A DNA stretch of 64,000 bases, taken from Puffinus mauretanicus (taxonomy: Eukaryota > Chordata > Aves > Procellariiformes > Procellariidae). Location: assembly GCA_023333565.1 (NCBI GenBank), contig JAJKFH010002068.1:496001-560000 (forward strand), given 5' to 3'. The position numbers and the translations under genes were made by a program. The notes under the pieces are model-generated. The model ran no database searches and had not been told where the DNA came from. It worked only from the letters and a program-made list of their open reading frames with translations. Shown piece after piece: positions 49,346 through 62,181 of this stretch. Each line of letters begins with the position of its first letter. The stretch's first letter is position 1.

Positions 49346-52300
49346 GTCGTTTAAACCGCCTCAGCACGCAGCGGGCAGTGTAGGTTTAAAGAGCTCTCTT
49401 ACAACCGGCCACATCTCGTTATAAACAAAAAAGCAGAATGAAGAGAGTTGTATTTTTGTTTCCTGGGGTGGGTGCTTTGCGGAGGTGAGCGTGGGATCAA
49501 AATCTCTGAATCGAAGTGCTCCATGCAAAGAGGAATTTCCTAAACAAAAGGTGCTTGGAGCCTGTCCTGTTTGAGCTCTCAGCTTGTGCCTTGAACAGCG
49601 TTTCTTGTCCTTTCCCTTTCTGTAAATACTACAGGGACAAGCCAAGGCTTTCTGCGGGTCTTATGGCTCACCACCTGTGAGCATCACAGTTACAAAAATA
49701 AAACCTACTGCACTCTCTCTCTGTTACTAATAATAAGACTAAGTAGGATGTTCCATAGTTTAAAGAAAAACCATGGAGATGACCTGTCTCTTCTGTAAAT
49801 GCTTCATCTATCTTTTCTAAAGTGACTCAGTTTGTAAGTGGTGCAGTACCGTCTATTCCACTGATCAGGCAACAAGATCTTATTTTTATAACATCGCAGT
49901 CTTTTTCCAGGACTATAATTCTCCCATCAACTCAGCATTGTGATTGCACTACATTTGAAACATGAAGGGAGTAGGTACTGTTGGTGAGGAAGGCAGCTGT
50001 ATGTCGTTTGCACTATCTCAAGGACATTTAAAATAAATACGAATGATGCACAAAATAAAAAGTATATAGCAAAAAATTGTTACAATGTATTTTGTTGTAG
50101 AATTCTTGATTACAGAAAATATCAAAAAAGCAAGAGATGGAAAGACAAATCTTCCTTATGTTTGAGAAACTAAGCCCCAAGATTCCCACCTCCCTTCCGA
50201 GGTACCAGACCTGTCAGTGTTTGACTTTCCTTCTGTAAAGAGAGTGCAATGAAGTTAATAGGAATAGTCATTGATGTATCAGCTTGCATTTGGGTATTAA
50301 TTTGAAATTACAAGATTTAATCTAAATTGCAACTCAAAAAGTTGCCATTGAATATTACCGCAATCATTTTCAGGTCACGGAAGAAAAAGAACAGCAACTG
50401 GTTCTAGAGCTTTTTAAATTTTTGTGTCTCCTTATCTATGTGAAGAGGTACAGGATGGACTGAACAGTGCTAATGAAGCAGTCAGTCAGCCTGTTTTACA
50501 CATGGCACGGAGGACTGAGACACATTTATTATGCCACAGATCTGAAGAAATACAGAACAGATGAATTTGTAGTGCATCTCACAAATCTGCAAAGCTTATT
50601 CCTCCGAACTCTGGATCCTCGGTGATTGTGAGCACACTGGGGAACTCCAGAGTGGCCCAGCGTAAAAGCCACTTGTATCCGCTGAGGATCTGGTGGCTAC
50701 CCCCTAGTTTTGCTCTCTCTAGTCACACACTTACGAAACACCAGCTTTTGTGACTCTGCCAGTCCCTAGAGTGAGCACCGAGTGACTTGGAGCCTGGGTG
50801 AGAGCTGCAAAGGGCTCTAGTGTCCTACTTTGCTAAAATACCATAATAAATACCTACATGGAAAATAGCATAAATATATTAAAAGGACATCGCTCGTGAT
50901 TGCTCTTTCTCGTTGAATCATTAACGGAAATGATATCTCTTGCTGGAACGCCGAGCATGAGAGTGTCTCTCCAGCTCAGATCCATATGTCAGAAAGTGTC
51001 TGGGGACAGAACCAGGCCCAGGGATGAAGTTATAAATCAAACTTTTATGAAGGCACAAAGAACATCCTTATGTTCTTTTTATATCTCCATATAAGGGTAA
51101 TGGTGATAAATTATCTGATGCACTAGAAGGACGTTTTACCCTTGTGCCAACACTGACTGCTTTTCACTTTGCCTTATCTTACTGGAACTCAGTTTACATC
51201 TCTGCATCTACTAATGTATTTACAAATTCGTATGTGGATATGTTTTGCATTCTCGTCCTACCACATTCTTTAGGATTGAAGTATAAATTGCTCTCTTCAG
51301 CATGGACGATTCACTAAGATATTTTTCTTACTGTATTCTAGCCAGTCTCACATCTGGGATATTATCCTATACTCCCTTAAGCAGCTGAATGATTAACTGT
51401 ATATGTTAGTGACACAAATGAATACCAACTGCAGATATAATTAGAAGAACTAAACCTATTATGCATCAGCCATAACTGAAGTGTCACACTTGAAAAAGCC
51501 TTCAACCACTGGTTGGAGAAGATCAACTCTATCAATACTTCAGAAACTCAAGGAATGCAAAGCAAATATAGACACCATCTATAAAATATAAATGATCAGA
51601 GTTTAAAAAAGACAGCTACGATGGCATGTCCTAAGTTTATTCATCGCAGCCATGATTTCTATGTTGGGTGGGTAGAGGGCAAAGAAGGAACAATTTCTCT
51701 CTGGGGCTTTAGAGAAAGAAAAAAAAAAGAAATGAGAAGCACTTCCCTACTGCAAGTTGTAGGACTGTGACATGGCTCAGGGATAATTAACTTCTGGGAT
51801 GGGAAAGGGAAGGAGACAGCAGGTGGAGTCCTGTGCTTGCTCAGTGCAGGAGAACCACAGTGCCGTGAGACCGAGGTGTGGTGGTCCTTCCTGCAGCTGG
51901 AAGTTACAGGGGTTACCACGTCCACCATCCTGCTCGCTCTGCTGAGCTGTACGGAGAAGAGTCTCTAGTGATTTCTCAGGTCATACAGGGACTGTGGGAT
52001 TACATCCGTGGGTAAGAGAAGGAAGGCTGCTGGTTCGTCCTTGGGGGTGGGGAGAACATGACATAGAAATGGAGAGTGTAGGGTCACGCTTGTCCTCGGA
52101 GATTGCTGGAAGGTGTGTCAATCATCCGATCCTTCTCAAGTTGGTGGATTCCTGCAGGGTGAAGAAAGCAAAAGGGATCAACTCAGAATGTGCTATTTGT
52201 AGCCTGAAAAGATCAGTATCAGTAGAGAGCTCTCAGGGCGTGAGCACTTACCACAGACACCACAGAGGAGCCTGTCCCTCATCACCACCATCCTTTTCGT

Positions 52301-55300
52301 AGTGACCCGATGGGGAGCCACACACTGGCATTCCGGTCTGGTGTACCAGAAGATGTCCCTGGTCGGATGCATTAGCATCCCAACACCCCCTTCCTGGCTG
52401 GACGTGCTCTGATGAGTGCGAACAACCCCCACTGTGGGCTGAGGCATCTATTCCGCCGTAGAGGTGCACGTCGAGCTGAGCACAGTTCCCGTGTGGAAGG
52501 GGAGAGTTTTGCCAGCAGAGGGCAGGTGGCTTGGTACAGCGGGAAAAGTCACTGGAGAGGAGAAGCAAGGTGTCCCTGCAAACGTTCACTCCTCAGCTCT
52601 GACATCACGGGCCATTTCCCAAGTTCATCATGTCACCACAGCAGGCCGGGAAGTGAGTAACGCTGCCGGAATATGACCTCTGCGGGACAATCATGAGAGC
52701 AATTAACAATGTGTTGGTGAGAGCTTGTTAACATTGCCCTTCACCTTGCTTCTATTGCCATCTCCTCTAGTCCTGCTGATAGTCTCCCTCATCAGCAACG
52801 TGCTATGACTGCAGCTGCCTCTGGATAACTTCTTCTAGGGCTGGCAACAACGACGGCTACCTTGCCGGTCCATGGGAAGAGCATCCTGTTTGTGCTTCAG
52901 GAGAGAAATTACTCTGGTTCCCATGCACTTCCCATGCACTACATCTCAATCCAGCTGCACTTGAGCCCCTTACAGCATCAAAAGGAGCTGGCGCTGCAGC
53001 TCTTGGGAACATCTAAGGACCCTTCAGCTATGCCCGCTCCTTTTACAGGCCACGTTGTGGATATCATCTTAACTGAAGGAACTTCCAAGGACCTTAATTC
53101 TGGTGTGATTTACTCTTCCTTTGAGCCACTGTTTACGATTGTTGATATCAAACTTTCCTTGCAAGAAAGCAGCATAGACATTTGGAAAGCCAACAGTCTC
53201 CTAGGCATGGTATCGTGGATCACCAATGATTTATAGATCACAGTTTAGCCATTGGTCCAAGTCACTTACTCCTTCAGAAATAATGGGCTAGAAAAAAGGA
53301 CCTGACCTTATGTCCAGGGAATGGATGCTATTCTTGCTATTTGAGAATCTAGCTGCGAGTGGCTGAGTCATACAGCCTCAGGCCGCTGAAGAGTAATAGT
53401 CACATGAGTTAGAGTATCAGGAAAATTGCTATGTTGCCTCTGTGCCTTGTAATGATTATCTAATCATGGTGCTTTCCTGGTGACTACAGGAAGTGAAGAA
53501 CAGTGCAAAGTTAGGTGCCAGGTGGATCCAGTGTTCGAATGAGATTAAACTACAGAGTACACGGTTCCAGAACTTGGGCTTGGCCTTGTCGGTAAAGATA
53601 GGCATCACAGAGGACAGGAGTCACCTGAGGGGCACAGCCTCTCTAACAGGAGCAGTTTTTCTCTAAATCTGTATCAAGCTACCTCAGTGGCCGCTTATTG
53701 GTGATGCACAACGCTGATGGTGTTTCCCACTCCAGCGCCTCTTTAAAGTCTTAGCCCTCCGCTCTGGCAAGTCGCTCTGCCGAGCTAAGGGGCACAATGT
53801 CTCCAGGCATTGCTGCTTGCACAGAGGTCACAGCAGCATTTCTCAATGTTGTCTGGGCTTCCAGTGCGCCACAAAACTTCCCCAGCTGTAAAACGAGATA
53901 ACGTCCTCGGCAAACATAGTTACTGGAAGGCTTGGTTCACTATGTCTGTGAAGTGTCTTGAGATTGTCTGATAGAAACAGTTAGAGAAGGATAAAACATA
54001 ATTATATTAAAAGTATCCCACAGTGAGTTCCCGTCTAGCTTATCTGATGACTCACCACGGCTCTTCCCTGACAGTACATAACACATACTTTGGAATTTAA
54101 ATAGCCCAGTCTAGCCCTAGGTGCAAACTACTGCAACAATAATAAGACTTCACAGCGAACACCTGGTTAGGCAGCTAGCTGCACGTGAAGCTAGACAAAT
54201 AAAAGAGCTCCATGAGGTAGCATGGGAAACATCACTTAATGGTGCTGTTTACCACCCTGGAGCATTAATTGCAGAGAGCAGCAGGCCTTCTGACTCTGAG
54301 GAACACTGTAGGATCAAAAAGTGATGCTAGCTCGAGGCCAAAGAATTGTTTGCCAGGAAAACCCAGGCAGTACTGGGTCTCACCACTTCTCCTGCATCTG
54401 ATTAACAGACGATAGCAGCGTTAAGGTGGAGAGCTCAGCTACTGAGCTGGACCTGTGCCAAGAGCCACAGAAGCTGGGGTGTGTGTGCGTGTGTATATTT
54501 TCACTGGCTTTCAGTAGCTCGGGAGCACGCACATGAGTGTGTGAGCTAACAGAAAACATAGTCCGAGTAGTATCCTCCTGCTGTAAGCATTTAACCCTGC
54601 AGAGACTTCTGTTCCATGTTGCACACGGGTGTTTGATTTAGACAGGCTTGTTCTCACCCAGTTAAAACCAGCACATCTGCCCTAAGCCATACCTTATTTT
54701 TTCCCTTGAAAGTGAGGTGCAGCTCCATGAACCTAGTAGACACGTCTTTTGTAGGCAGGAATAACACTACATACGTTGGAGTTTTGTCCTGCAAAGGCTG
54801 AGTCCAAAGCAGTTTGGCTCTTGGCACTTTTGGGCTTCTGTAGCAACTGCTCCCTTGGGTTTCTCCCAGCCCCAAAGGCCTTCTAAAGCCCTTCCAGGCT
54901 TTATACGTGGCCTTAGGATGTAGCCCAACAAATCAGAGCTGTAAACAATACCCAAAATATGAACAAAAAGGCAGCACCCCCAGACGTGCTAAGTGGTACC
55001 TAATAATGAGGAACTAGCTAGCCTTGGACGAAGGGAGACAGAGATCAGAGGAAGCTTGTTGCTCATTGCTTCGTGGGTTTTGATTTTTTTTTCCACCCAT
55101 CTTTATTTGGTGGCTTTAGTTCATCTACTGAGATGAACTGCACAGAGAATGAAGAGAGTTGTATACTTGGGCAGTGGCGGAGCTAAAGACAAGCCAAGAA
55201 AACAGCCTAAAGCTGTAATCAGCAGTCTGTTTTTATTACTCTGCAGTATACCTTCCTTTTCTTCACACTAAGGAGCCTGGCTTGCAAGGTTTTAAATGGT

Positions 55301-57848
55301 CATGTCCTCAACCAGTTGACAGTTGCTGTTAGAAATAATCTTTTTCATTACAAACCTTCCTACATCTCCCTGAAAAGAATACATACCCTTTAGAAGATCC
55401 CATCACTTCACCCACGGTCCTGGATGAGATAGCAATGGTTACTGATGCTGGTAAGATAAGGAGAGGTGACGGTGGGAAGGGTCTGACAATTGAAAGCTTC
55501 AGTGTTTCAATCACAGTTATTCGCTGCAGGTGGGATCCTACATTAGGTCTCTGGCTGGAGCCGCTGTGACCAGCCCTAGGTACGAGGCAGCACCCATCCC
55601 TCCCAGGTTCCCATCTAAACACACAATCCAGACAAAAACTATGACTGAAAAGGAAGGCTTATAATTCCTTTTCTTAATTTTATTTCATTTATCTAATTAT
55701 TTATTTATTTGGGAAATGAGCCCCGGAAGTCCATGGAAATTAAGTGTTTTGCTCAAGGCCACAGTGCTTATACCAGAGATTCGCATCTCCTACACCTCAT
55801 CCCAGTGTTCCAGTCACATCACCTTCATTCCTGCATGGCTTAGCAAAAATCAATTTAGAACAAGTATTTTCAGACTGCTGTTTGCATACCCCTACACCTG
55901 TACACAGAGAATACCTCCGAGAAGCACCTGAGGTGTGCATGTGTAATGCAAGTTCAAGGACGTAATTAATATTATTAGTATTAATAAAGAAACTGTTTCT
56001 ACTTAGTACCACTGGTCCTTTGAGTGCAAACATGGGAGTATGTGCTCCCACAACTGATCGCTCCCCATCCTCTGGGATCCACCCAAGCCCAGCTGCAGCT
56101 CCTGACATGCTCAGTCTATTCCTCCAAGCAGAAGATAAAAATAACAGCAAGCCTCCCACTCACTTTTGGAAGCCAAGCCCTGATCGTCATCCCAGTATGG
56201 TGCTAGGTCTCGGCACGCTCCGTGCCTTGCACACCCAGTGTATCCTTGCAGAGGGAGGAGTGTGCGGGCATGCGTGGGGCGGCCCAGTTTGCCCCAGGCT
56301 CTCAGCTTCTGGGCTGGACTCAACCCGTTCCACGCAGTCACGTGGGAAACCAGCCTCAGAAACACTGAAACTCCGAAACGGCGGTCGTCTGCTCACGCTG
56401 CAGTTCAGCAACCCTGGTTTTGCCAGTGGATAAAGGGCTTAAAATGTGCCTATGTCTTTCTTTAGAGCATGATCAAAACGTCAATCAGCGTTGCTCCACT
56501 GGCGACCAGGGGAGGGGGCTCAGCTAGACCCGAAACAAGGACTTTTGTTCCGCGGTGCGTTACCGAATGTAGCGTACCCCGGTATGTTACTGAAACCTCG
56601 TTAATTTTGAGCCCAGTTTACCAAAGTGCTTATGCAAGTGACTAAGTGAGCAAGACTTTTAAAAATCTGATTTACCTCCATTCATCAAACATCCTGCTTT
56701 GTCAGCCGCAGACAGTGTTTGCTCCCAGCCTCACTCATCCCCCAACAGCAACATAAATAGATGGGGGAGTACATACACCGTGCTGGTATTGCGTGCTCAG
56801 TCTAGTGTATGGATTGCTATTCCTATGGCATATGCGCACGCCACTGAGGGAGCTATACCATTGAGGTGCAGGTCTGGGAAAGTTTAGTCTTAACCTGCAT
56901 TCTCCATTGAGAAGGTGTTTGTCTTCTAGAGTCACCCATGGAGCTCAGCGTGAATCCACCGGAGGAACAATGCTCCAGACCAGATCCTTCTAGCTGTGGA
57001 AGGATCAGGTAACCCTAGTTTCAATCGTAAAACTGGTTTACAACTTTGGTAATTTCAGCATACTTCTCTTATTCTTAAAAGCCTTCTTTTGGATTTCAGC
57101 TCACTAGAACTGAACAGTGTGACCTGAAGTAGAGGAATGTGGAAGCCAGAGCGAGTTGTATCTGACTGCCTCTAACGTCTATGGGACTTAGACACCTCTG
57201 TGTCCCAAGAGATCAATACAGTTCCATACATTTTGAGAGTGAAGTTTCTCAACCATTTTTTAAGAAGGGGCTTCCTGATAGCACCCTGAAAAAAATCCAC
57301 AGATCATCTTGTGTTGTTTTTTTGAGAAACTGAACAAAGAAAAGTAGTATTTGCAACAAATAAGAACTAAATTTTGAATGTTTGTCTGTTACTCCCCCCC
57401 CCCTTGTTTCCTCATCTGCACGTGAGTGTAAATTTGTTGGTTCTTTTTCCTGGATCGTGGACTGATGTCCTTTGATGTCCTTTGACCCACAGAAGGTTTG
57501 CAGGTCCAATAATATCTCTCCATGTCAGTTACTACCGAAAGCTGCAAAGAATGAAATTCCTTCTCTGTGACAATCCATACAGTATTATTGTGAACAATTG
57601 TATAGGAGCTTGAAGCAGACATATGATTGTATAGAGTGGTTCATTCATTTATAAACAGCTTTCAGGCTTTCAGACTTACACTGGGTTTTTCCACTGCAAC
57701 AATTTTTTTCTCAACCAATCACAAGAAATTTGACTGTCAGAATCCTGTTTCTGCTGTTAATCTAAGGCACTTTCAAATTATTTGTCCTTCACGAAGAAAC
57801 GAGAGAACAGTAACTGCCATTTTTAAGTGTCCTGAAATTTTCTTTCAG
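49346..57848. other. Spacer with no recognised gene
   Basis: Mixed AT-rich and moderately GC-rich sequence. Open frames of 100-140 codons (near 52,862 and 56,020) start at TTG codons and have no splice or family support. Small tandem duplications occur at 52,918-52,941 and 57,463-57,486. The only regulatory site I would name is the CTCF motif at 52,512. Enhancers or lncRNA exons could be missed. Confidence 0.4.
52512..52525 (+). promoter_or_regulatory. Consensus CTCF binding motif
   Basis: CCAGCAGAGGGCAG matches the CTCF core consensus (CCASYAGRKGGCRS) at every position. It lies between the CpG islands at 49 kb and 58 kb and could separate the C1orf159 side from RNF223. Confidence 0.65.
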
Positions 57849-58153
57849 AAGATTTGCTGCCCTGTGAAAACGTGGCCAGTACATCTGCACAAACTGGACC
57901 AGACTATGAAGAGCGATTAAAAAAAACCCTCAAAGCCACTCGAAGAACTGCGAGAATTTACCAGAAAGCAGATGCAGAAATGAACCTTCCCCAGCCGGCT
58001 CCCCCGGGGCAGACCCGGGCGGGCGCCCTGGCTGCTGCCCCTTATCAGGAGCATTCCAGCCTGCCCTGTTTGTCACAGAAACCGGCCGGAGCGGGAGCGC
58101 GCTCGCAGCCAAGGGAGTGATTCAGTGGCGATGGGGAAAGGCAGGTGGAGCAG
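57849..58153 (+). other. Possible upstream exon / GC-rich promoter of RNF223
   Basis: A clear acceptor (ATTTTCTTTCAG) precedes 57,849 and a very strong donor (GAGCAG before GTAAGT) follows 58,153. One frame is open for about 90 codons to TGA near 58,118, with a protein-like stretch (YEERLKKTLKATRRTARIYQ) then a proline/alanine-rich tail. The second half is CpG-rich. The donor could splice to the RNF223 acceptor at 61,334 as a 5' UTR exon. Alternatively transcription starts inside it, or the open frame belongs to an unknown gene. Confidence 0.35.
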
Positions 58154-58178
58154 GTAAGTCACCTCTAGACAGGAAGGT

Positions 58179-58186
58179 ATAAAAGA
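58179..58186 (+). promoter_or_regulatory. TATA box-like sequence within an inverted repeat
   Basis: TATAAAAG lies between two arms of a 12-bp perfect inverted repeat (58,156-58,167 and 58,231-58,242). It is just downstream of a strong donor, so it may drive a shorter alternative transcript. Confidence 0.35.
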
Positions 58187-58249
58187 TACTTGAATTACAG
58201 CGGCAGGGCCACTTGTGCGCAGGGAGCTGTTAGAGGTGACTTGTCTTGC

Positions 58250-61200
58250 CAGACCTACCGTGCTCGGAAACAACTCGGGAAGCTACCGGGGAGCTCGAAT
58301 ACCAGAAGCGGCTTATAAATACAAAAGAGCCCGAGCCCAAGACTATCCTCTGGAGAGAAGACTCTTCAGGGGTAGAAATCAAGAGCCCAGAACATGCTTT
58401 TCTCCTTCTAAACAGGACTCTGAACAGGTATTTATAGACTTTAATCTGCTGTACGCCTCTTAACTTGCCGTGTATTCAGTTGCTCTGAGTTAAAGATGCC
58501 ATTAGGGAATCATATTACAGAACAGTGTTGGCCACTATCTTAACTGCGTGTTCTCTTTTGTCTGGTTTTATGGCGTGGAAAGAAGTTTTCTAGAACTCAT
58601 TGGGAAGTAAGAAGTACTTAACTACTTAGTTTTAAGTCCGAGTTTATGTGTCTCTCCTGAACAGTTTAGGGATTTACTGATGTTCCCAAAGTTTCTGGAA
58701 AGCCCAGGTAAATAGCTGGGAAAGAGAGGTAAATAGCTGCAGGGTCTGAGGAAATGCAGCGTGACCATGGAGGTCTGAACAATTGAAGATATTGTCTTGT
58801 ATTAATAAAAAAAAAAAAAAAAAGTGATTGTGTAGTGCAAAAAAAACCCCAACAGAAAAGCAAACAAGCAAAAACCCCAAACCCTAACTAATTCTGTTGA
58901 GATCCACGCTGCATGTCTTCATGGGGACTCTCCAGCTTTAGGGACCGGCTCTCATCTTGTAGCACAGCAGTAGTGCCCAGGAAAGATCTTGGTCCCCGCG
59001 TTAGCTGCTGCTCAAACCCAATTTACCTTTCTGAGCATCAGCTCTATGGCAACACACCAAAAGGCACCAGAAGCAGGCAGAGGCTGACCTGTCCAGTGTG
59101 GCAGAGTATGAATTAAAACTGTTTTTCCCATGCCTTGGCTCTGTGCCCTGCTTTTCAGATCTTCCCAGTTTAAGTCAACTACCTGCATCATGTCTGATCT
59201 AGGTGCCACATAACACCAAGATGTTGAGAAAAATAAATAGACTCTCAATTTATTAAAACTAACAAGCATCTGTAGTGTCACGATCATCTTTAGCAAAGGG
59301 AAAATGTGAGCAAAAGCTTGTATCTTCATTTAAAAGCAACTGTTGTGAGTAAACTTCCTCAAGTTTACTATCAAGATACTGCTGTTGCTAGAGCTGTCGT
59401 ATTGCAAACCAGTAAAAACCCCAACAGAACAGCTTTTTCACATAGGTTATGAAATCACAGTTTGCGTAAGCAAAGGCTCTCTCTTTCTGAGGTTACCTTC
59501 TGTCACTGGTTTTGCTGCTCATAATTTCTGACAAAGAGTCCAAGCTGAGGGACTGCAAAGAACTGGGCGTAGGGGACGGGCTCCTGCAAACCAGAAGATG
59601 ATTTAGTAGAAAGAAAAAACCAGGGGTTTCCCTCATCTCTGTGCCAGCTTGGGCTTGGATTTGTAGTTCATCAGCATCTGCCAGATTGTGCTAACACATG
59701 CATGGTGAGCTGTAGCCAGAAAAAAAGACATTAAAAAAACATTGCAACTTGCTGGAAAGTGCAGATAGTCTGTGACTGAAAATTTAACTTGAGGCTTCAG
59801 AAAAATGTCTGTATTTAGAATAAGAGACAAAAAAGAAGGAAGTTTCTTTTCAGCTCTGGCAATGCTAGCTGTGATGGGAGAGGGAGGAATACTTCATTCT
59901 TAAATAATGGAGACTTTTGTGCAATGTGAGGAATATGCGGTCCTTCTGATACCTTAAATTAGCCTTTTATGCTGAGACGTGGAGTCTCTAGCCCATGCTG
60001 GTGAGCCATGGCTGGATTGACTGGAGACCTATAATTACAGCAGCAATCTGAACACTTCTGGCTTGTCATCGGTAAATCTCCCAACACAAAGAATCAAGCC
60101 TAGCTAGTTCAGTGACACAGCCTCAAAAAATGTTCCCCAGGCATACACCACCAGGGCCGGCGCTGGGAATTTCTTCCAGCTAAACACTTGCTTTCAGGTA
60201 AAAGTGCTCAAAAGCTGAAAAGTCATATATCTGAATATCAGACTGTATGCGAAGCTGCACGTCTAGCCTAGGATAACTGGAATTCAAGGTAATACCCAGG
60301 TTGCTGAAAAGGCTGCAGTACGTTGTAAAGCGATTTGCTAGAACTGGCGTATTAGCCAGGCAACTCCAGGCTCCTCTTCACACCACAACAAAGCAGAGCG
60401 CGCATGGCAGCACGCAGCAAGGCTTGGGCCGTGCCAGCACTCCTCCAGGGCTGAGGACAGGGAAGGACTGTGTTTCCCTAGGGAAACCAGAGCGACAAGG
60501 AAACAGTGGAGAATTCCCCTTGCTCTGGCACCAAGGCCATTTCCTCCAGCATTGCTTTTCCTGCTGTGTCATGGTGACGAGACAGAGATGCTTCTTGTGC
60601 TGGCTGGGGCCGAGGATGGAACAAACTTTGCAAGATAACAGTGTTTCCTCCCCTCCCTCGGGTTCTCCTGTGACGTGAGGGAGCTCGGATCCCACCGGGC
60701 ATAGACAAAACCAGGCGGCATCGCTGGGCGGTGCCTCTCGTGCCTGCGAGGCAGCACGCAGAACCACGATTCAAGGCACAGAGCTCTGTCTGAGCACACC
60801 AAGAAGAGATTCACCCCCCTGCTACCTCCGCAACTGAATAGTGTTATCTGTCTCTTAGGCCTCGCTCATGCTGCCACCATAATATCTGAGTGCCTCCCAG
60901 ACTAATAGACTGCCATAGCGAGGTCCTACTTGACCTCATGGAGTCTTCTGCTCTCCTCCCTGCCCAGGTGTCGGGGAGCACCAGCTGGGGTAGGTTTTTG
61001 TTGTGTTTTTTCTGCCCAGAGGGAGGCATGTACGGGGAAAAAGACTGCACCCATCTATAATGCCATGGTGGTTCTGGTGAAAAGGCTTTGGCTGGATGGT
61101 GGATCTCTGCTGGTTGCTTGCTGCTTTGCAGGATGTTTAACTTCACCTTCGGTACGCAGCTTCCAACAGGCTACCTGTGTCATTCTCACCTCTAGCAGGG

Positions 61201-61333
61201 ATCTATTCCAGGCTCAGGATGCAGTGGAAGTCACGGACTTGCTCTTTGTTCCTTTTAAGGGGTTAGACGTAGATCTGGTGATGGGTGTCTTCACCTTGTT
61301 TAAAATGAAGGCTGTGGTTTTCTTCTCTTCTAG
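58250..61333. other. Putative RNF223 intron / spacer
   Basis: No protein family is recognised. It contains an A17 run at 58,807-58,823. If the donor at 58,153 pairs with the acceptor at 61,333 this is the RNF223 intron of about 3.2 kb. The 172-codon open frame at 60,930-61,448 starts at TTG and runs out of frame into RNF223, so it is not counted as a gene. Confidence 0.4.
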
Positions 61334-61371
61334 AGTCTCCCAGGGCTCTATTTATTTCCCCGGGCTCCGTC
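61334..61371 (+). other. RNF223: RNF223 5' UTR part of the coding exon
   Basis: 38 bases between the splice acceptor and the ATG. The acceptor implies at least one upstream noncoding exon. Confidence 0.7.
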
Positions 61372-62181
61372 ATGTCGTGCTTCACGCAGCTGTGGCACTC
61401 CAACACGCCAGACTCTCCCACCAGCCCAGTCCCTGCCTCTCCAAGTGAAATCCCCATCCCCGTCAGCCCCATTGTTGTCACCTCCCCAGGAGATGGCAAG
61501 AGGAAGGCGAGGTCCCCAACCGACAAGCCAGGCTCTCCGAACCCGACGTCTCCGAAGCCAGCCTCCCCCGTGGAGTGTTCCATTTGCTTCAACACCTATG
61601 ACAACACCTTCAAGACGCCCAAGCTGCTCCAGTGCTCCCACGTCTTCTGCCTGGAGTGCGTGGCCCGCCTGAGCACAGGGCTGCCCCCAAACCAACCAGA
61701 GGACCAGCTCCCCTGCCCCTTCTGCCGGCAGCTGACCAGCATCCCTCTGGAAGGTGCCCCAGCACTCCAGACCAGCAAGGAGCTCCTGGCCACACTGCCT
61801 CCGGAACTCCAGCAGGAGAAGGTGCTCTGGATGGAAGGGACCAAGCTCTGCTGCCGTCAGCCATCTGATGACCCTGAGAATCCAGACTCCTGTATCTCCA
61901 TTGACGTCGCCATGAGCAAGCCGGAAAGTCCGGAGGCCCCCCCGGCGGGGTTAGCTGGGAGGCTCTCCCGCTGCGACATGTGCGATGACTGGAAACGCAT
62001 ACTGCTCCTCTCGGCCTTGATCATCATCCTCTTCTGCATCATTCTGTGGCCGGTCCAGTGCGCCCTGAAGACGGGGAACCTGCGCTGCTTCACAAGGACG
62101 GTTGCGATGAGCAGGCCCGAGTACCTTCCCTCTAAACACACCACAGCGGCAGCACCCGTCACACAACCCCCCTTCCAGTAG
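61372..62181 (+). CDS. RNF223: RNF223, membrane-anchored RING finger protein
   Basis: A complete 269-codon reading frame in one exon, preceded by a strong acceptor (TTCTTCTCTTCTAG, exon start 61,334). The N-terminus (1-67) is rich in SP/TP pairs, about ten of them, likely proline-directed phosphorylation sites. A C3HC4 RING follows with C69, C72, C88, H90, C93, C96, C115 and C118. The family blocks ECSICFNTYDN, HVFCLEC and CPFCRQ are intact, as are WMEGTKLCC (153-161) and a membrane span at about 209-227 followed by WPVQCALKTGNLRC. These match human RNF223, including the N-terminal region before the RING. The start agrees with the human MSxxxxxWH start. The family is predicted to act as E3 ubiquitin ligases tail-anchored in membranes; substrates are not known to me. 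The frame is much more GC-rich than its surroundings, as usual for this gene. Confidence 0.95.
   Translation: MSCFTQLWHSNTPDSPTSPVPASPSEIPIPVSPIVVTSPGDGKRKARSPTDKPGSPNPTSPKPASPVECSICFNTYDNTFKTPKLLQCSHVFCLECVARLSTGLPPNQPEDQLPCPFCRQLTSIPLEGAPALQTSKELLATLPPELQQEKVLWMEGTKLCCRQPSDDPENPDSCISIDVAMSKPESPEAPPAGLAGRLSRCDMCDDWKRILLLSALIIILFCIILWPVQCALKTGNLRCFTRTVAMSRPEYLPSKHTTAAAPVTQPPFQ

Noticed and set aside
52862..53236. 124-codon plus-strand frame
   Set aside because: It starts at TTG with no nearby ATG or clear acceptor; no family recognised.
57560..57590. TAATACTGTATGG on the minus strand, resembling miR-429
   Set aside because: Matches break after about nine bases and no passenger-strand partner is seen.
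60930..61448. 172-codon plus-strand frame overlapping the RNF223 start
   Set aside because: It begins at TTG and crosses the RNF223 splice acceptor and start in another register, so it is not a credible gene.
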